Notes: generated by a model from the sequence alone, not told the origin. Counted from the first letter of the stretch, positions 6,197 through 14,632 are shown. The stretch: DNA of 15,485 nucleotides from an uncultured Collinsella sp. (GCA_900545875.1 URAQ01000011.1:1-15485), one strand, 5' to 3'. Translations and numbers: made by a program.

Positions 6197-6688
6197 TTAC
6201 GCCGGCATGGCCCCGAACCCGTCCATCAAGAACAGCCTAAGAACCAGCTTGATGACATTTCCCGGTTTGATTTCAGCCGCGTCAAAGACGTGGCGCTCGG
6301 CGAGCTCGCTGCAGTATGCATAGATGTCGCGGATAAGGTCCGCGCCCGAAAGCGTAAACATGTAGCCTGCGTCCGAAAGCGCATTGGGCGCGGCGGGCAA
6401 CTTGGCCATGTGGCAGAACGTTTGCAGGTCGGGCGCCATAACATTCTGGTAGTCGAGGTGGCCGCCGGCATCCTGTTCGGCAAGCTCCAATTGGCGCACG
6501 AAATCCAGCGCCGCTGCCAGCACAAAGCTCGGCGTAGGCGCGTTGACGTCCTGAGTGGTCGCCACGAGCCTGCCCGCCGCCTGCGTGACAAGCCAAGCGA
6601 CCTCGCGCTGGCAACGCACGGCCTTGCGCGTAACCGGCTTGATGGACGAAGAAGAAACGCTCCCCTTAGGCGGATTCGAAGCAGCCAT
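6197..6688 (-). CDS. Hypothetical protein, 163 aa, mostly helical
   Basis: I do not recognise this family. The 163-aa product has a Ser/Lys-rich N-terminus (residues 1-25), then long amphipathic segments (VAWLVTQAAGRLV, FVLAAALDFVRQLELAEQ, DLIRDIYAYCSELAERHVF, VIKLVLRLFLMDGFG) that look helical. No signal peptide, clear membrane span or catalytic motif is seen. The open frame extends further upstream, but GGGAGG sits 6 bases before the ATG at 6688, so that start is used. It follows the methyltransferase on the same strand, but a terminator and its own promoter-like region lie between. Membership of the restriction-modification locus is therefore unlikely from transcription signals alone. Coding status rests on the RBS, length and soluble-protein composition. 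Confidence 0.65.
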   Translation of the reverse strand: MAASNPPKGSVSSSSIKPVTRKAVRCQREVAWLVTQAAGRLVATTQDVNAPTPSFVLAAALDFVRQLELAEQDAGGHLDYQNVMAPDLQTFCHMAKLPAAPNALSDAGYMFTLSGADLIRDIYAYCSELAERHVFDAAEIKPGNVIKLVLRLFLMDGFGAMPA

Positions 6689-6730
6689 AAGACCCTCCCA
6701 TGAACAATCCGGCCCAACAAGCCCGGATGA

Positions 6731-6751
6731 AACACGTGTTACATCAGTATA
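6731..6751 (-). promoter_or_regulatory. Possible promoter of the 163-aa gene with palindromic operator
   Basis: A -10 TATACT reads on the minus strand at 6746-6751, with only a T-rich -35 region. The perfect 10-base palindrome AACACGTGTT (6731-6740) sits at the expected start site, where a dimeric repressor could bind. Confidence 0.4.
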
Positions 6752-6765
6752 CGGGGAAGTGGGGT

Positions 6766-6801
6766 GGAAAAACGGAGTCGACAGCGTGAACTGCCGGCTC
6801 C
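6766..6801 (-). terminator. Rho-independent terminator of the methyltransferase gene
   Basis: Minus-strand stem of 11 positions (6791-6801 with 6774-6784), one mismatch and one wobble, a 6-nt loop, then GTTTTTCC. It starts 12 bases after the methyltransferase stop codon. Confidence 0.75.
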
Positions 6802-6813
6802 GGATTGCTTGCC

Positions 6814-8076
6814 TTAGAGGCCGTACACTTCGACCATAGCTTCGCCAATGCGATGGGGCACGCCGGTGACGAGTGCGTTGCCCATGCAGAAGGCCCGATG
6901 GCCGTCGGTCATGCCCGTATCGGTCCAACCTTTCGGGAATCCCTGAAGCTGATCGAGCTCGTCGGGAACAAGACGGCGGAAACGGCCATCGGGACATTCG
7001 ATGACGTGCTTGAAGCGGCTCGCTCCCGTGCCGCCTTCTCCTGTGAGGATGGTGCGGCTCGGCTTGTCGGTGGCATCCGGGAAGCTCATGGCTCCCTCGG
7101 AATACGTGTACGTAAAGCCTGTCTTTTTGTTAGTGCGCTCTTCGCGCTTGCTGCCCTTAAGGTAGCGCCAGTCGGGAAGCTTTTCGTCGGAGATGTAGAA
7201 CTGCTCCGGGACATCAGCCTCGTCGACAAGCACGTCGCCAAGCACGTGGCGCTCACCGTGATAGTCCTCGGCAAAGTCGCAGGTCAGAACATGACAGCCC
7301 TGCATGACGCCAGCATTCTTGAATTGAGAGGTCTTTTGGCCGACGCCAAAACGAGTTGAGTTCTCGTAGGGGTCGGGCAAAACGTCGAGCTCGGACATCT
7401 CGTCGGGATAGATGGCGGGGAAGGCTTTAGCCATGACGCCGTTGTGCATGCGATTAACGAGATCAACCTTGCCAGCGTCCTTTTCGCAGAAGATATAAAC
7501 ACGCTTGCGACGCTGGGGGAAACCGTATTCGGCAGAGTTGACCACGCGCCATTCGACCGTGTAGTCGAGGTCGGCAAGACAGCTTAGGATGATGGCGAAG
7601 TCGCGACCGCGTTGAGACGCGGGCGACTTGAGCAGGCGGTCGACGTTCTCAAAGAGACCGAACTTGGGCTTCTTCATTTCGAGGAAGTGATAGATGTCCC
7701 ACCAAAGGACGCCCTTCTTGCCCTCGATGCCGTGTGCCTGATTGAGCGGACGCGCGACAGAGTAGTCTTGGCAGGGGAAACCGCCAACAACCATTTGGAC
7801 ATCGGGGATTTCGATTTCTTTCGCCTCGGCCTGCTCCAGGACCTTATTGATGTCTTCGTTGACGACGGAATCATTGCCGAAGCGATCCATGTAGCAACGG
7901 GCCGCGAACTGACGCGCCTTGGTTCCGGGCGGCTCCCACTGATTGGCCCAAATGGTGCGGAAGGGGCCGGCGGGCTTCATATAAAACTCGGGATGTCTAG
8001 GGTCGGCATAGCCTTCGAGACCCAAACGAAATCCACCGACGCCCGCAAAAAGCTCGGCAATATTAATCTCAGACAC
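6814..8076 (-). CDS. DNA (cytosine-5-)-methyltransferase, probably GATC-specific (M.Sau3AI-like)
   Basis: A 420-aa type II C5-cytosine methyltransferase that protects host DNA from the divergent endonuclease. Motifs in order: I, ELFAGVGGF (8-16, SAM binding); IV, GGFPCQDYS (98-106, catalytic C102); VI, ENV (143-145); VIII, QRRKRVYI (188-195); X, GNALV (399-403). The target recognition region would lie between about 210 and 375. A TTG start at 8139 is possible, but GTG at 8076 has GGAGA 4 bases upstream and places motif I at the usual distance from the N-terminus. GATC specificity is inferred from the Sau3AI-like partner and the similar size of known M.Sau3AI, not from the recognition domain itself. 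Its base composition looks less GC-rich than the flanking genes, which fits transfer. Confidence 0.92.
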   Translation of the reverse strand: MSEINIAELFAGVGGFRLGLEGYADPRHPEFYMKPAGPFRTIWANQWEPPGTKARQFAARCYMDRFGNDSVVNEDINKVLEQAEAKEIEIPDVQMVVGGFPCQDYSVARPLNQAHGIEGKKGVLWWDIYHFLEMKKPKFGLFENVDRLLKSPASQRGRDFAIILSCLADLDYTVEWRVVNSAEYGFPQRRKRVYIFCEKDAGKVDLVNRMHNGVMAKAFPAIYPDEMSELDVLPDPYENSTRFGVGQKTSQFKNAGVMQGCHVLTCDFAEDYHGERHVLGDVLVDEADVPEQFYISDEKLPDWRYLKGSKREERTNKKTGFTYTYSEGAMSFPDATDKPSRTILTGEGGTGASRFKHVIECPDGRFRRLVPDELDQLQGFPKGWTDTGMTDGHRAFCMGNALVTGVPHRIGEAMVEVYGL

Positions 8077-8216
8077 GTTTCTCCAATCGCTGCTGTGTCC
8101 GGTTATGGTGGTCACAACAATAACCGATCGAGGGGACAATCAAGACCTCAATTTTCTGGGCGTTAGTAGTTGCTCTGAACTACCATGAGGTTAGTTGCGA
8201 GTTTCGGAGGTATCCC
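8077..8216. promoter_or_regulatory. Divergent restriction-modification intergenic region with inverted repeats
   Basis: These 140 bases separate the two start codons and must hold both promoters, though no strong -35/-10 pair stands out. Two perfect inverted repeats are visible: CGGTTAT (8100-8106) with ATAACCG (8120-8126), and GTAGTT (8166-8171) with AACTAC (8178-8183). No controller-protein gene is nearby, so if these are operators the methyltransferase or endonuclease may act on them itself. That is speculation. Confidence 0.4.
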
Positions 8217-9722
8217 GTGTCTAAGAAGCGCCTCGATTTCAAGCGCATGCTTGACGATACTGATTTTTCTGACCCCTCAAGTATTGAGCGCTATGCTGCC
8301 AATCTCGATGGCATGACGTTCCGCGATATTCTCGAGCTCGGTATTGCTCCGGAGGGGGAGAGTGCGCCCAAGGACTTTGGCTCCAAGAAGTACAAAGGCG
8401 GTATGGGCACTCTTATCGAAGAACGTTACTTTGGCTACAAGGCCAATAGTGACGATCGCCCCGACTTTCCCGAGGCGGGCGTTGAGCTCAAGGCAACGTG
8501 TTTTGATGTGCTCAAGAACGGCCGGAAGTCTGCTGGCGAGCGCCTTGTCCTGACCATGATTCCTTATGACCGACCTGTTTCGCTCGACTACGACAGTTCT
8601 CACCTCAAGACCAAGCTCAGCAATATCCTGTTGATTTACTACGGCCGAGATCGTTCCATCGATAAATACGACCAACGCATTGAGCGTGCGGTCATGGTTC
8701 GTCTGCCCGAAGAGGACATGAAAATCATTCGCGCCGACTACGAGAAGATCATTTCCTATATTCAGGATGGCCGTGCGGACGAGCTTTCAGAAGGCATGAC
8801 GACTTATCTGGGTGCTTGCACGAAGGGCGCAACTGAGGCCACAATGTGGGCGGACCAGTATTATGAATACTTCAATACCGATACGGGCGAGATTGAGCGC
8901 CATCGCGCAAAGCGTCGCGCCTTTTCCCTCAAGCGCTCGTATATGGACTATGTGCTCCATACTTATGTCCTCGGTGCTCCGCGAGTCGGGGAGAGCATTG
9001 TTCAGGACGATGGCAAGTCTATCGATTTCGAAAGTTACGTAACTGGACTTATCGAGCGCCATTACGGTGAGACCGATCGTCAAATTGCCGAACAGTATGG
9101 ACTGGAGTACACGGGCAATAAGGCGCAGTGGACAACGCTCGTTTATCGTATGCTCGGAATCAAAAACAATGCTGCCGAGGAATTCGTCAAGGCAGGCATT
9201 TCCGTCCGAACTGTTCGAGTTAACAACAGGGGGCACATCGAACAGGCTATGTCGTTCCCACCGTTTGAGTTCAAGCGTTTGATTGAAGAAGACTGGGAGA
9301 CGTCGCCTCTTCATGCGTGCCTTGAGACCAATCGCTTTTTCTTCGTTGTGTTCCGTGAGGACCACGATGGCGTGCTGCGTCTCGATCGTTGTTTGTTCTG
9401 GGCAATGGGAGAAAACGAAATCGAAGGCCCAGCGAAAGCTTGTTGGGATGAGACGCGAAAGGTAATACGTGAGGGCGTTGAGCTCAATCCGTATCGGGAT
9501 GCGAGCGGAAAGCTCAAAGTGACTAACAATCTGCCCGGTATGGCGGACAATCCAATTGTTCACGTTCGCCCGCATACGTCAAAAGCGGCTTACAAGTTTG
9601 CCGATGGAACAGAGATCGGTGACATCGCAAGGAATGCTTACGAACTGCCCGACGGGCGCTGGATGACGAAGCAATCGTTCTGGTTCAACAAGGGCTACCT
9701 GGAGCATATTCTGGGGCTGTAG
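8217..9722 (+). CDS. Sau3AI/MutH-type type II restriction endonuclease (GATC)
   Basis: A 501-aa endonuclease, close to the 489 aa of Sau3AI. The N-terminal MutH-like domain has GGMGTLIEE then DFPEAGVELKAT, giving E69, D83, E90 and K92. Their spacings of 14, 7 and 2 match the MutH active-site residues E56, D70, E77 and K79. The C-terminal half (about 275-500) looks like a second, degenerate MutH fold: the segment EEFVKAGISVRTVRV at about 321-335 resembles the catalytic strand pair but lacks the ExK motif. Sau3AI has just such a catalytic domain plus a non-catalytic effector domain. GTG start at 8217, with GGAGGT 5 bases upstream. GATC specificity is inferred from the family. Codon and base use look less GC-rich than in flanking genes, consistent with horizontal gain. 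Confidence 0.9.
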   Translation: MSKKRLDFKRMLDDTDFSDPSSIERYAANLDGMTFRDILELGIAPEGESAPKDFGSKKYKGGMGTLIEERYFGYKANSDDRPDFPEAGVELKATCFDVLKNGRKSAGERLVLTMIPYDRPVSLDYDSSHLKTKLSNILLIYYGRDRSIDKYDQRIERAVMVRLPEEDMKIIRADYEKIISYIQDGRADELSEGMTTYLGACTKGATEATMWADQYYEYFNTDTGEIERHRAKRRAFSLKRSYMDYVLHTYVLGAPRVGESIVQDDGKSIDFESYVTGLIERHYGETDRQIAEQYGLEYTGNKAQWTTLVYRMLGIKNNAAEEFVKAGISVRTVRVNNRGHIEQAMSFPPFEFKRLIEEDWETSPLHACLETNRFFFVVFREDHDGVLRLDRCLFWAMGENEIEGPAKACWDETRKVIREGVELNPYRDASGKLKVTNNLPGMADNPIVHVRPHTSKAAYKFADGTEIGDIARNAYELPDGRWMTKQSFWFNKGYLEHILGL

Positions 9723-9777
9723 CGTTTCGAGATTATTTAACAATCAACCCCTGCTCCTCGATACCTCGATGTTGCCC

Positions 9778-10464
9778 CTACAAATAAATCCCCTCACCGA
9801 GTTGCTTGTGGAACTCGGCGTGATGGTCGCGTGCCCAGGTAAAGAGCGCCTGGTCAAAGTCGGTACGCGTGGCCGGGACGCCAAAGACGCCGGCAACTTC
9901 GACGCGTATAAACTCCAGTGCCGGCAGCTTGTTGATGGCAGTGAGGGCAAACGGGGACGAGGGCTCCTCGAACAGATAGCGGCTGCCTTGCAGCGCGTCG
10001 CAACTGGTGCACGTGTTGCCGAGCGACGGGGCTTTGGAGGCTCGCGCGCCTACGGGCTTGTAGCCGCAACGCTTATGAAGGTAGTCGCGGATCTCGCCCG
10101 GCACGCAGCCAAGAGCGGGCACGATGGCGAGTGCGTTGGTGTTGGCCGTGTCGATGGCAATGTGCCCGGCTTCGTTGGGCGTGTGCGCGATGGCGATGCT
10201 CTTGTCGTTATCGGTTCGATAGGGAATGCCGAAGGCCGCGACCGAGGTCTCTTTGTGACACTTCCAGCACTCGCGCTTGCCCAGTACTAGATATATATAC
10301 GGTGCTGAGGGGTCGGATCGGTCAACACCGGGCAGCCACTCGGCAAAGGGCTCGGGGTTGACGCCGCTGGGCACATACCAGATCTTCTTGGTCCGGTCCC
10401 ATTTGGCGCCCAGCGCCTTGGCTTCTTCTTTGTGCGAAAAGGGGACATCGAGCTCGGTGCGCAT
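9778..10464 (-). CDS. DUF5710 domain protein with two CxxC pairs
   Basis: A 228-aa protein. Residues 2-45 match the DUF5710 pattern (LDVPFSHKEEAKALGAKWD, then KKIWYVP and the FAEWLP end), a small domain found attached to varied DNA- and RNA-related proteins. The rest contains C66-x2-C69 (ECWKCH) and C152-x2-C155 (TCTSCD), spaced like the two halves of a zinc ribbon or zinc knuckle split by an 80-residue insert. The C-terminal part (175-228) ends in a helical FDQALFTWARDHHAEF segment. Start chosen at 10464 because GGAG lies 6 bases upstream and DUF5710 starts at residue 2; the longer open frame upstream is not supported. It is convergent with the endonuclease gene. Exact function unknown; zinc binding is an inference. 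Confidence 0.75.
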   Translation of the reverse strand: MRTELDVPFSHKEEAKALGAKWDRTKKIWYVPSGVNPEPFAEWLPGVDRSDPSAPYIYLVLGKRECWKCHKETSVAAFGIPYRTDNDKSIAIAHTPNEAGHIAIDTANTNALAIVPALGCVPGEIRDYLHKRCGYKPVGARASKAPSLGNTCTSCDALQGSRYLFEEPSSPFALTAINKLPALEFIRVEVAGVFGVPATRTDFDQALFTWARDHHAEFHKQLGEGIYL

Positions 10465-10700
10465 AGCGGCTCCTTGGTGCTGCAGGTGCAAGTGGCTCAA
10501 GGATACCGCAGGGCGCAGACATCGCGGCGTTTTGCTGAGAAGTTGCGGCTCGGATGGGTTCGAGACGCGTTGGTCTCGGCCTCGGTGGCTATTGGGGCGG
10601 TTTTGATTGACTGCGGAGTCAGCCGGGATAGGCACTTGGGTCGCTGACGTGGTTTTGTGCATGGGCAGGGCGGTTGGAGCTGCTAGCTGATTTGGCGACA

Positions 10701-10738
10701 TAAAACAAAACAGCCCAGAGGACATAGCCTCTGAGCTG
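10701..10738 (-). terminator. Rho-independent terminator of tRNA-Val
   Basis: An 11-bp stem (10711-10721 with 10728-10738, one wobble) with a 6-nt loop. On the minus strand it is followed by TTTTGTTTTA. It begins 9 bases beyond the tRNA CCA end. Confidence 0.85.
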
Positions 10739-10746
10739 CGAACATT

Positions 10747-10821
10747 TGGTGGGCGTTAGAAGATTTGAACTTCTGACCTCTTCCGTGTCAGGGAAGCGCT
10801 CTCCCCCTGAGCTAAACGCCC
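10747..10821 (-). tRNA. tRNA-Val (anticodon GAC)
   Basis: The minus strand folds as a full cloverleaf: acceptor GGGCGTT/AACGCCC; D arm GCTC/GAGC; anticodon stem CTTCC/GGAAG with loop CTGACAC, giving anticodon GAC; five-base variable loop AGGTC; T arm AGAAG/CTTCT with loop TTCAAAT. Discriminator A is followed by an encoded CCA. It reads GUC and GUU valine codons. It is a single tRNA gene with its own promoter and terminator. Confidence 0.97.
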
Positions 10822-10850
10822 GATCAAGGGTGCGCAAGCGCGCAAGGGAT

Positions 10851-10879
10851 AATATAACGGAGCCTGAACTCGGTGGCAA
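10851..10879 (-). promoter_or_regulatory. Promoter of tRNA-Val
   Basis: Minus-strand -35 TTGCCA (10874-10879) and -10 TATATT (10851-10856) with exactly 17 bases between, about 30 bases upstream of the mature tRNA 5' end. Confidence 0.8.
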
Positions 10880-11110
10880 GAACATTTTTAAAAATCGCTT
10901 GCATTGTGGAATTCGGGGGCTTTGTCGTATCCATTTCAAAAGAGCCTGCTGCCGCGATTTGGCTGTCGCATAATGCAAGGCCATTGCGGTATCGAGCTAT
11001 GGAAAGACGCCTGCGGAATTGTCCTACCGATAAGCGGACAAGCCTCCAGCTGGTGACTTCGCCGTGGTAAGGTAAGCCGAATTGTTTCCAGGCTGTTTCG
11101 GGGGAGTGGA
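10880..11110. other. Intergenic region upstream of the EamA transporter
   Basis: About 230 bases with no gene. The only structure noted is an inverted repeat TTGTCC (11019-11024) / GGACAA (11036-11041), 11 bases apart. It could be an operator for the transporter gene. No convincing promoter hexamers were found. Confidence 0.3.
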
Positions 11111-12133
11111 ATGAGCAAAGAGTGTGTCGAGCAGGTCGAAGGCGCAGGGGCTTCGGTGCCGATGACCGATATATCGAACATTGATGTTCCCGAGGGCACC
11201 GACGAGCTCAGCCGCAACACCCGTCGCGCATGGCGCGACCGCCTGAACAGCGCTTCGACGCGCAAGATGATCACGGGCGTCTTGGCTACGCTGGTGGGCG
11301 GTTCGTTTTGGGGCTTTTCGGGCACCAGCGCGAGCTTTCTGTTCGATACCTACCACGTCGACACCTTGTGGCTTATGAGCGTGCGTCAGATTCTCGCCGG
11401 CCTGCTCTTTATGGCCGTGGTTGTTACGCGCGACCGCGAGCGCCTGATTAAGCTCTGGACCACACCCGCCGATCGCAAGCAGCTGCTGCTCTTTACCGCT
11501 TTTGGCCTGCTGTTCAACCAGTTTTGCTATCTTTCGGCCGTGCGCCTGACCAATGCCGGAACCGCGACGGTGCTCCAGTGCCTGCAGCTCGTTATCATCA
11601 TGGGCTACGCCTGCGTGACCGATCGCCGCATGCCGCGTACTCGCGAAGTCATCGGCATTGGCCTGGCTCTGGGTGGAACCTTTTTAATCGCCACCGGCGG
11701 CGACCCTACCAGCCTGAATATCTCGCCGCTTGGCCTGGCAGCAGGTCTTATGTGTGCGGTCAGCGCCGCGTGTATGGCGGTGATTCCCGCCAAGATCCTG
11801 CCCGAATACGGCAGCCCCATCGTCACGGGCTCGGCAATGCTCACGGCGGGCGTGGTCTCATGTGTCTTCGTGCAGCCGTGGGCGCATATGCCGGCGCTCG
11901 ACGCTGCCGGCGTCGAGGCGCTCGCGGTGTTCGTGGTTATCGGCTCGTTTTTTGCTTACATGCTCTATATGCAGGGCGTTAAGGACATCGGCTCGGTGCG
12001 CGCGAGCCTCATCGGAACTGTGGAGCCGGTTTCGGCGACCATCACCAGCGCCGTTATGCTGGGCACGGTGTTTTTGCCGACCGACCTTATCGGCTTTGTC
12101 ATGATCATCGTGATGATGTTCCTCACAGTGTAG
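11111..12133 (+). CDS. EamA/DMT family transporter
   Basis: A 340-aa integral membrane protein of the drug/metabolite transporter superfamily. A hydrophilic N-terminal tail of about 50 residues (cytoplasmic) precedes about ten hydrophobic segments arranged as two EamA repeats. The first repeat starts near residue 53 (MITGVLATLVGGSFWGFSG); the second starts near LGLAAGLMCAVSAACMAVIPAK. Typical family marks are the small-residue-rich GSFWG segment, LTNAGTATVLQ in repeat one and GSVRASLIGTVEPVSATI in repeat two. Members export amino acids, nucleotides or other metabolites, and substrate cannot be told from sequence here. Start supported by GGGGGAG 4 bases before the ATG. Monocistronic in this window, with no clear terminator. 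Confidence 0.9.
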   Translation: MSKECVEQVEGAGASVPMTDISNIDVPEGTDELSRNTRRAWRDRLNSASTRKMITGVLATLVGGSFWGFSGTSASFLFDTYHVDTLWLMSVRQILAGLLFMAVVVTRDRERLIKLWTTPADRKQLLLFTAFGLLFNQFCYLSAVRLTNAGTATVLQCLQLVIIMGYACVTDRRMPRTREVIGIGLALGGTFLIATGGDPTSLNISPLGLAAGLMCAVSAACMAVIPAKILPEYGSPIVTGSAMLTAGVVSCVFVQPWAHMPALDAAGVEALAVFVVIGSFFAYMLYMQGVKDIGSVRASLIGTVEPVSATITSAVMLGTVFLPTDLIGFVMIIVMMFLTV

Positions 12134-12224
12134 CTAGCGCCGCCGCCAAGACAGAAAAGGTGTTGTGCCGCATTTTCGCCAATTGACGTCCGTGTCTGGA
12201 GTTTAGCTGTCGATGCTCAAAATG

Positions 12225-12246
12225 CCATAAACTGGTAACGTTATGG
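12225..12246. promoter_or_regulatory. Inverted repeat upstream of the DUF4012 gene
   Basis: CCATAA (12225-12230) and TTATGG (12241-12246) face each other across 10 bases, 36 bases before the start codon, with an internal palindrome TAACGTTA (12236-12243). A possible operator; no firm promoter was identified. Confidence 0.3.
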
Positions 12247-12282
12247 ATTTTTTCATTGCGACTCAATTGCGAGGATTTCTTT

Positions 12283-14595
12283 ATGGCTGGTAATCACTTT
12301 AAGGGCAGCGATAGCGGCCGCCCTGCAGTTCCGCCGCGTCCGAACGGGGCTGGTAAGGCCGGCACGCCGGGCGGCGCTGGACAGGGCGGTTCCGGTAAGC
12401 GCGTGTCCCCGGGCGAGACGGCGATGTTTACCGCTCTGTACGAGCAGTCTCAAAAGGCAAAAAAGACCGGCCGTGCAAGAGGAAATGTCTTTGCGGACAG
12501 TGCAACCTCCGCGTCGCAGCCGAGCGGGGCTCCTTCGGTACCCGCGAACAACGCGGGTGCTGCCAACGCCGCGAATGGCGCCGGCAGCGTTAATGCCGGC
12601 AAGGCCGCCAACAATACTCCCTCTGCCGGTGGCGCGGGGCTTACGGGTAACCTTGGCACGATTTACACCGGCGCCTCCGAGACTGGCACGTTCGCCCGCC
12701 TGGATGATAGCGGTGCCGAGTTTGCGGGCTCGGGTTCCAAGGAAGATTATTACGATTTTGGTTTGAACTACGGTAGCGACGCTTCGTCGAGTTCGACCTC
12801 TGACGGTCTGGTCCGTCATCGCCATCGCAAGGGCGAGCGCAAAAAGCGTCACACCGGCGCCATTATTGCCGCTGCGGTCGCGGTGCTTCTCGTTGCGCTT
12901 GGCGCAAGCGGCTTTATGCTGCTTAACTCGGCAAAGACCGTAAAGAGCGAAGCGAAGGAGGCTGTCGAGATTGTCGGTGGCCTTAAGGACAAGGTCACGT
13001 CGGGCGATTTTTCGACGCTGCCTGACGACGCGAAGAAGATCGATGAGCTCTGCAACAGCATGAAGGCGGAGACCTCGAGCCCGCTGTGGACGGCGGCTTC
13101 GTTTATCCCGGTGTATGGCAGCGATATCAATGCGGCCCGCACCATGATTGATGCCCTGTCCGATGTCTCGAGCAACGCGCTGGTTCCCATGGCCGATAAC
13201 CTCTCGCAGGCCACGCCCGGCAAGCTGTTCCAGGACGGCATGATTAACGTGTCCGCGCTACAGGCCGTTGCCGATTCGCTTTCCGATAGCTCCAAGGTGT
13301 TCAAGAGCGCCAACGAGAAGGTTCAGGGCATTGGCGATACTCATATTTCCCAGGTGACCGAGCTGGTCGATAAGGCCAAGGACGGCTTTGCCACCCTCAA
13401 CGGTGCGGTTGACGCGGCGGAGAAGGTCGCCCCCGTCCTTCCCCAGATGCTCGGCGCCAACGGCCAGACGCGCAACTACCTTATGTACGCCATGAACAAC
13501 GTCGAGATTCGTGCTTGCGGCGGCTTTGGCGGTTCGCAGGGCCTGATTTCGGTCACTGACGGCCAGATGTCGATTGGCGAGTTTGTTCCCCGCATTGGAC
13601 TCAGCGAGGATGAGGCAGTCGAGAGCGTCGACGAAGAGGATGAGGCGCTGTTCGGCAACCACAGTAACCTGTACAACTCGGGCAATACCTATTCGCCTGA
13701 TTGGCCCCGCAACTCGCAGCGTGTCGCCGCGCTGTGGAAGTCCCAGTATGGACAGGACGTTGATGGCGTCATCGGTATCGACCCGGTGTTCCTGCAGTAT
13801 CTGCTGGGCCTGGTCGGTAACGTGTCACTGCCCGACGGAACGGTTGTCGACGGCGCCAACGCCGCAAAGGTCCTCATGCACGATGTGTACTGGAACTATC
13901 CGGTCGAGGAGTCTGACGGCATCTTTGCATCCGTCGCCAGCGCTGCCTTCGACAAGATTCTTGGCGGTATCGGCGATGTCGATGTTGCGAAGCTTGTCAG
14001 CGCCGTTGAGCGCGGTGCCGAAGAGGGCCGCCTGATTGCTTGGATGAGAAACGATGATGAGCAGAATGCCATCAAAGAGACGGGCATTGACGCTTCGCTG
14101 CCCGATCCGGATGACCCGAGTGCCGATCCTGTTGCCGGCGTTTACTTTAACAACCTGAGCTTCTCCAAGCTCGACTGGTACCTGAACGCCGATACGCAGA
14201 TTGGCCAGGGCATCAAGAACGGTGACGGCACGTGCTCCTATCGCATCACCGTTACCCTGACGAACATCATGACGCAGGAGGAGGCTGGCAAGCTGCCCGA
14301 CTACGTTGCGGCGAGCGCACCCGATGCCGCGCGTGACGACGAACGCCTGAATGTCTCACTGTTTGCCCCGACGGGGGGCAACATCAATGACCTTACGGTT
14401 GAGGGTACCCAGTTTGGTCTTGGTGCCGCTACGTGGCATGGAATCCCCTTCTATTCGGGCACCGTTGACCTGCATGCTGGCGAGACGACGACGATCACGT
14501 ATACGCTGACCACGTCGGCCGAGGCGGGGGACAAGCCGCTTACGCTGCGTCAGACCCCTACATGCCAGGCGGCTCGCGACAGCGCGTCGGCGTAG
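12283..14595 (+). CDS. DUF4012 domain membrane-anchored protein
   Basis: A 770-aa protein. Residues 1-185 are low-complexity, rich in Gly, Ala, Ser and Asn, and probably disordered in the cytoplasm. A basic stretch (RHRHRKGERKKRH) precedes one membrane span at about 192-214 (AIIAAAVAVLLVALGASGFML). The remainder is extracellular. The DUF4012 core starts near 393 (TRNYLMYAMNNVEIRACGGFGGSQG) and includes PDWPRNSQRVAALW and DGVIGIDPVFLQYLLGLVG near 470-515. The end is a beta-rich domain with TTTITYTLTTSAEAG. DUF4012 proteins are common in Actinobacteria and in polysaccharide or cell-wall loci, with no settled function. Start at 12283 has GAGGA about 7 bases upstream; an in-frame ATG nine codons earlier lacks one. 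Terminator follows. Confidence 0.85.
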   Translation: MAGNHFKGSDSGRPAVPPRPNGAGKAGTPGGAGQGGSGKRVSPGETAMFTALYEQSQKAKKTGRARGNVFADSATSASQPSGAPSVPANNAGAANAANGAGSVNAGKAANNTPSAGGAGLTGNLGTIYTGASETGTFARLDDSGAEFAGSGSKEDYYDFGLNYGSDASSSSTSDGLVRHRHRKGERKKRHTGAIIAAAVAVLLVALGASGFMLLNSAKTVKSEAKEAVEIVGGLKDKVTSGDFSTLPDDAKKIDELCNSMKAETSSPLWTAASFIPVYGSDINAARTMIDALSDVSSNALVPMADNLSQATPGKLFQDGMINVSALQAVADSLSDSSKVFKSANEKVQGIGDTHISQVTELVDKAKDGFATLNGAVDAAEKVAPVLPQMLGANGQTRNYLMYAMNNVEIRACGGFGGSQGLISVTDGQMSIGEFVPRIGLSEDEAVESVDEEDEALFGNHSNLYNSGNTYSPDWPRNSQRVAALWKSQYGQDVDGVIGIDPVFLQYLLGLVGNVSLPDGTVVDGANAAKVLMHDVYWNYPVEESDGIFASVASAAFDKILGGIGDVDVAKLVSAVERGAEEGRLIAWMRNDDEQNAIKETGIDASLPDPDDPSADPVAGVYFNNLSFSKLDWYLNADTQIGQGIKNGDGTCSYRITVTLTNIMTQEEAGKLPDYVAASAPDAARDDERLNVSLFAPTGGNINDLTVEGTQFGLGAATWHGIPFYSGTVDLHAGETTTITYTLTTSAEAGDKPLTLRQTPTCQAARDSASA

Positions 14596-14632
14596 GGTTT
14601 TTCTGGTAGCGCAGATAATCGAGTACCATTTT

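Noticed and set aside
6197..8076. 163-aa gene as part of the methyltransferase operon
   Set aside because: A good Rho-independent terminator at 6766-6801 and a separate -10 at 6746-6751 lie between them.
8131..8136. GGGACA motif between the restriction-modification genes
   Set aside because: No paired arms flank it, so it is not a member of the hairpin family.
9769..10290. Plus-strand open frame of 173 codons
   Set aside because: Antisense to the DUF5710 protein, whose RBS, domain match and cysteine pairs support the minus strand.
10441..10446. Another GGGACA hairpin copy
   Set aside because: It lies in the coding start of the DUF5710 gene and has no flanking 10-15 bp stem.
10465..10725. 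N-terminal extension of the DUF5710 protein
   Set aside because: Low-complexity product, overlap with the tRNA terminator, and a well-placed RBS for the later ATG at 10464.
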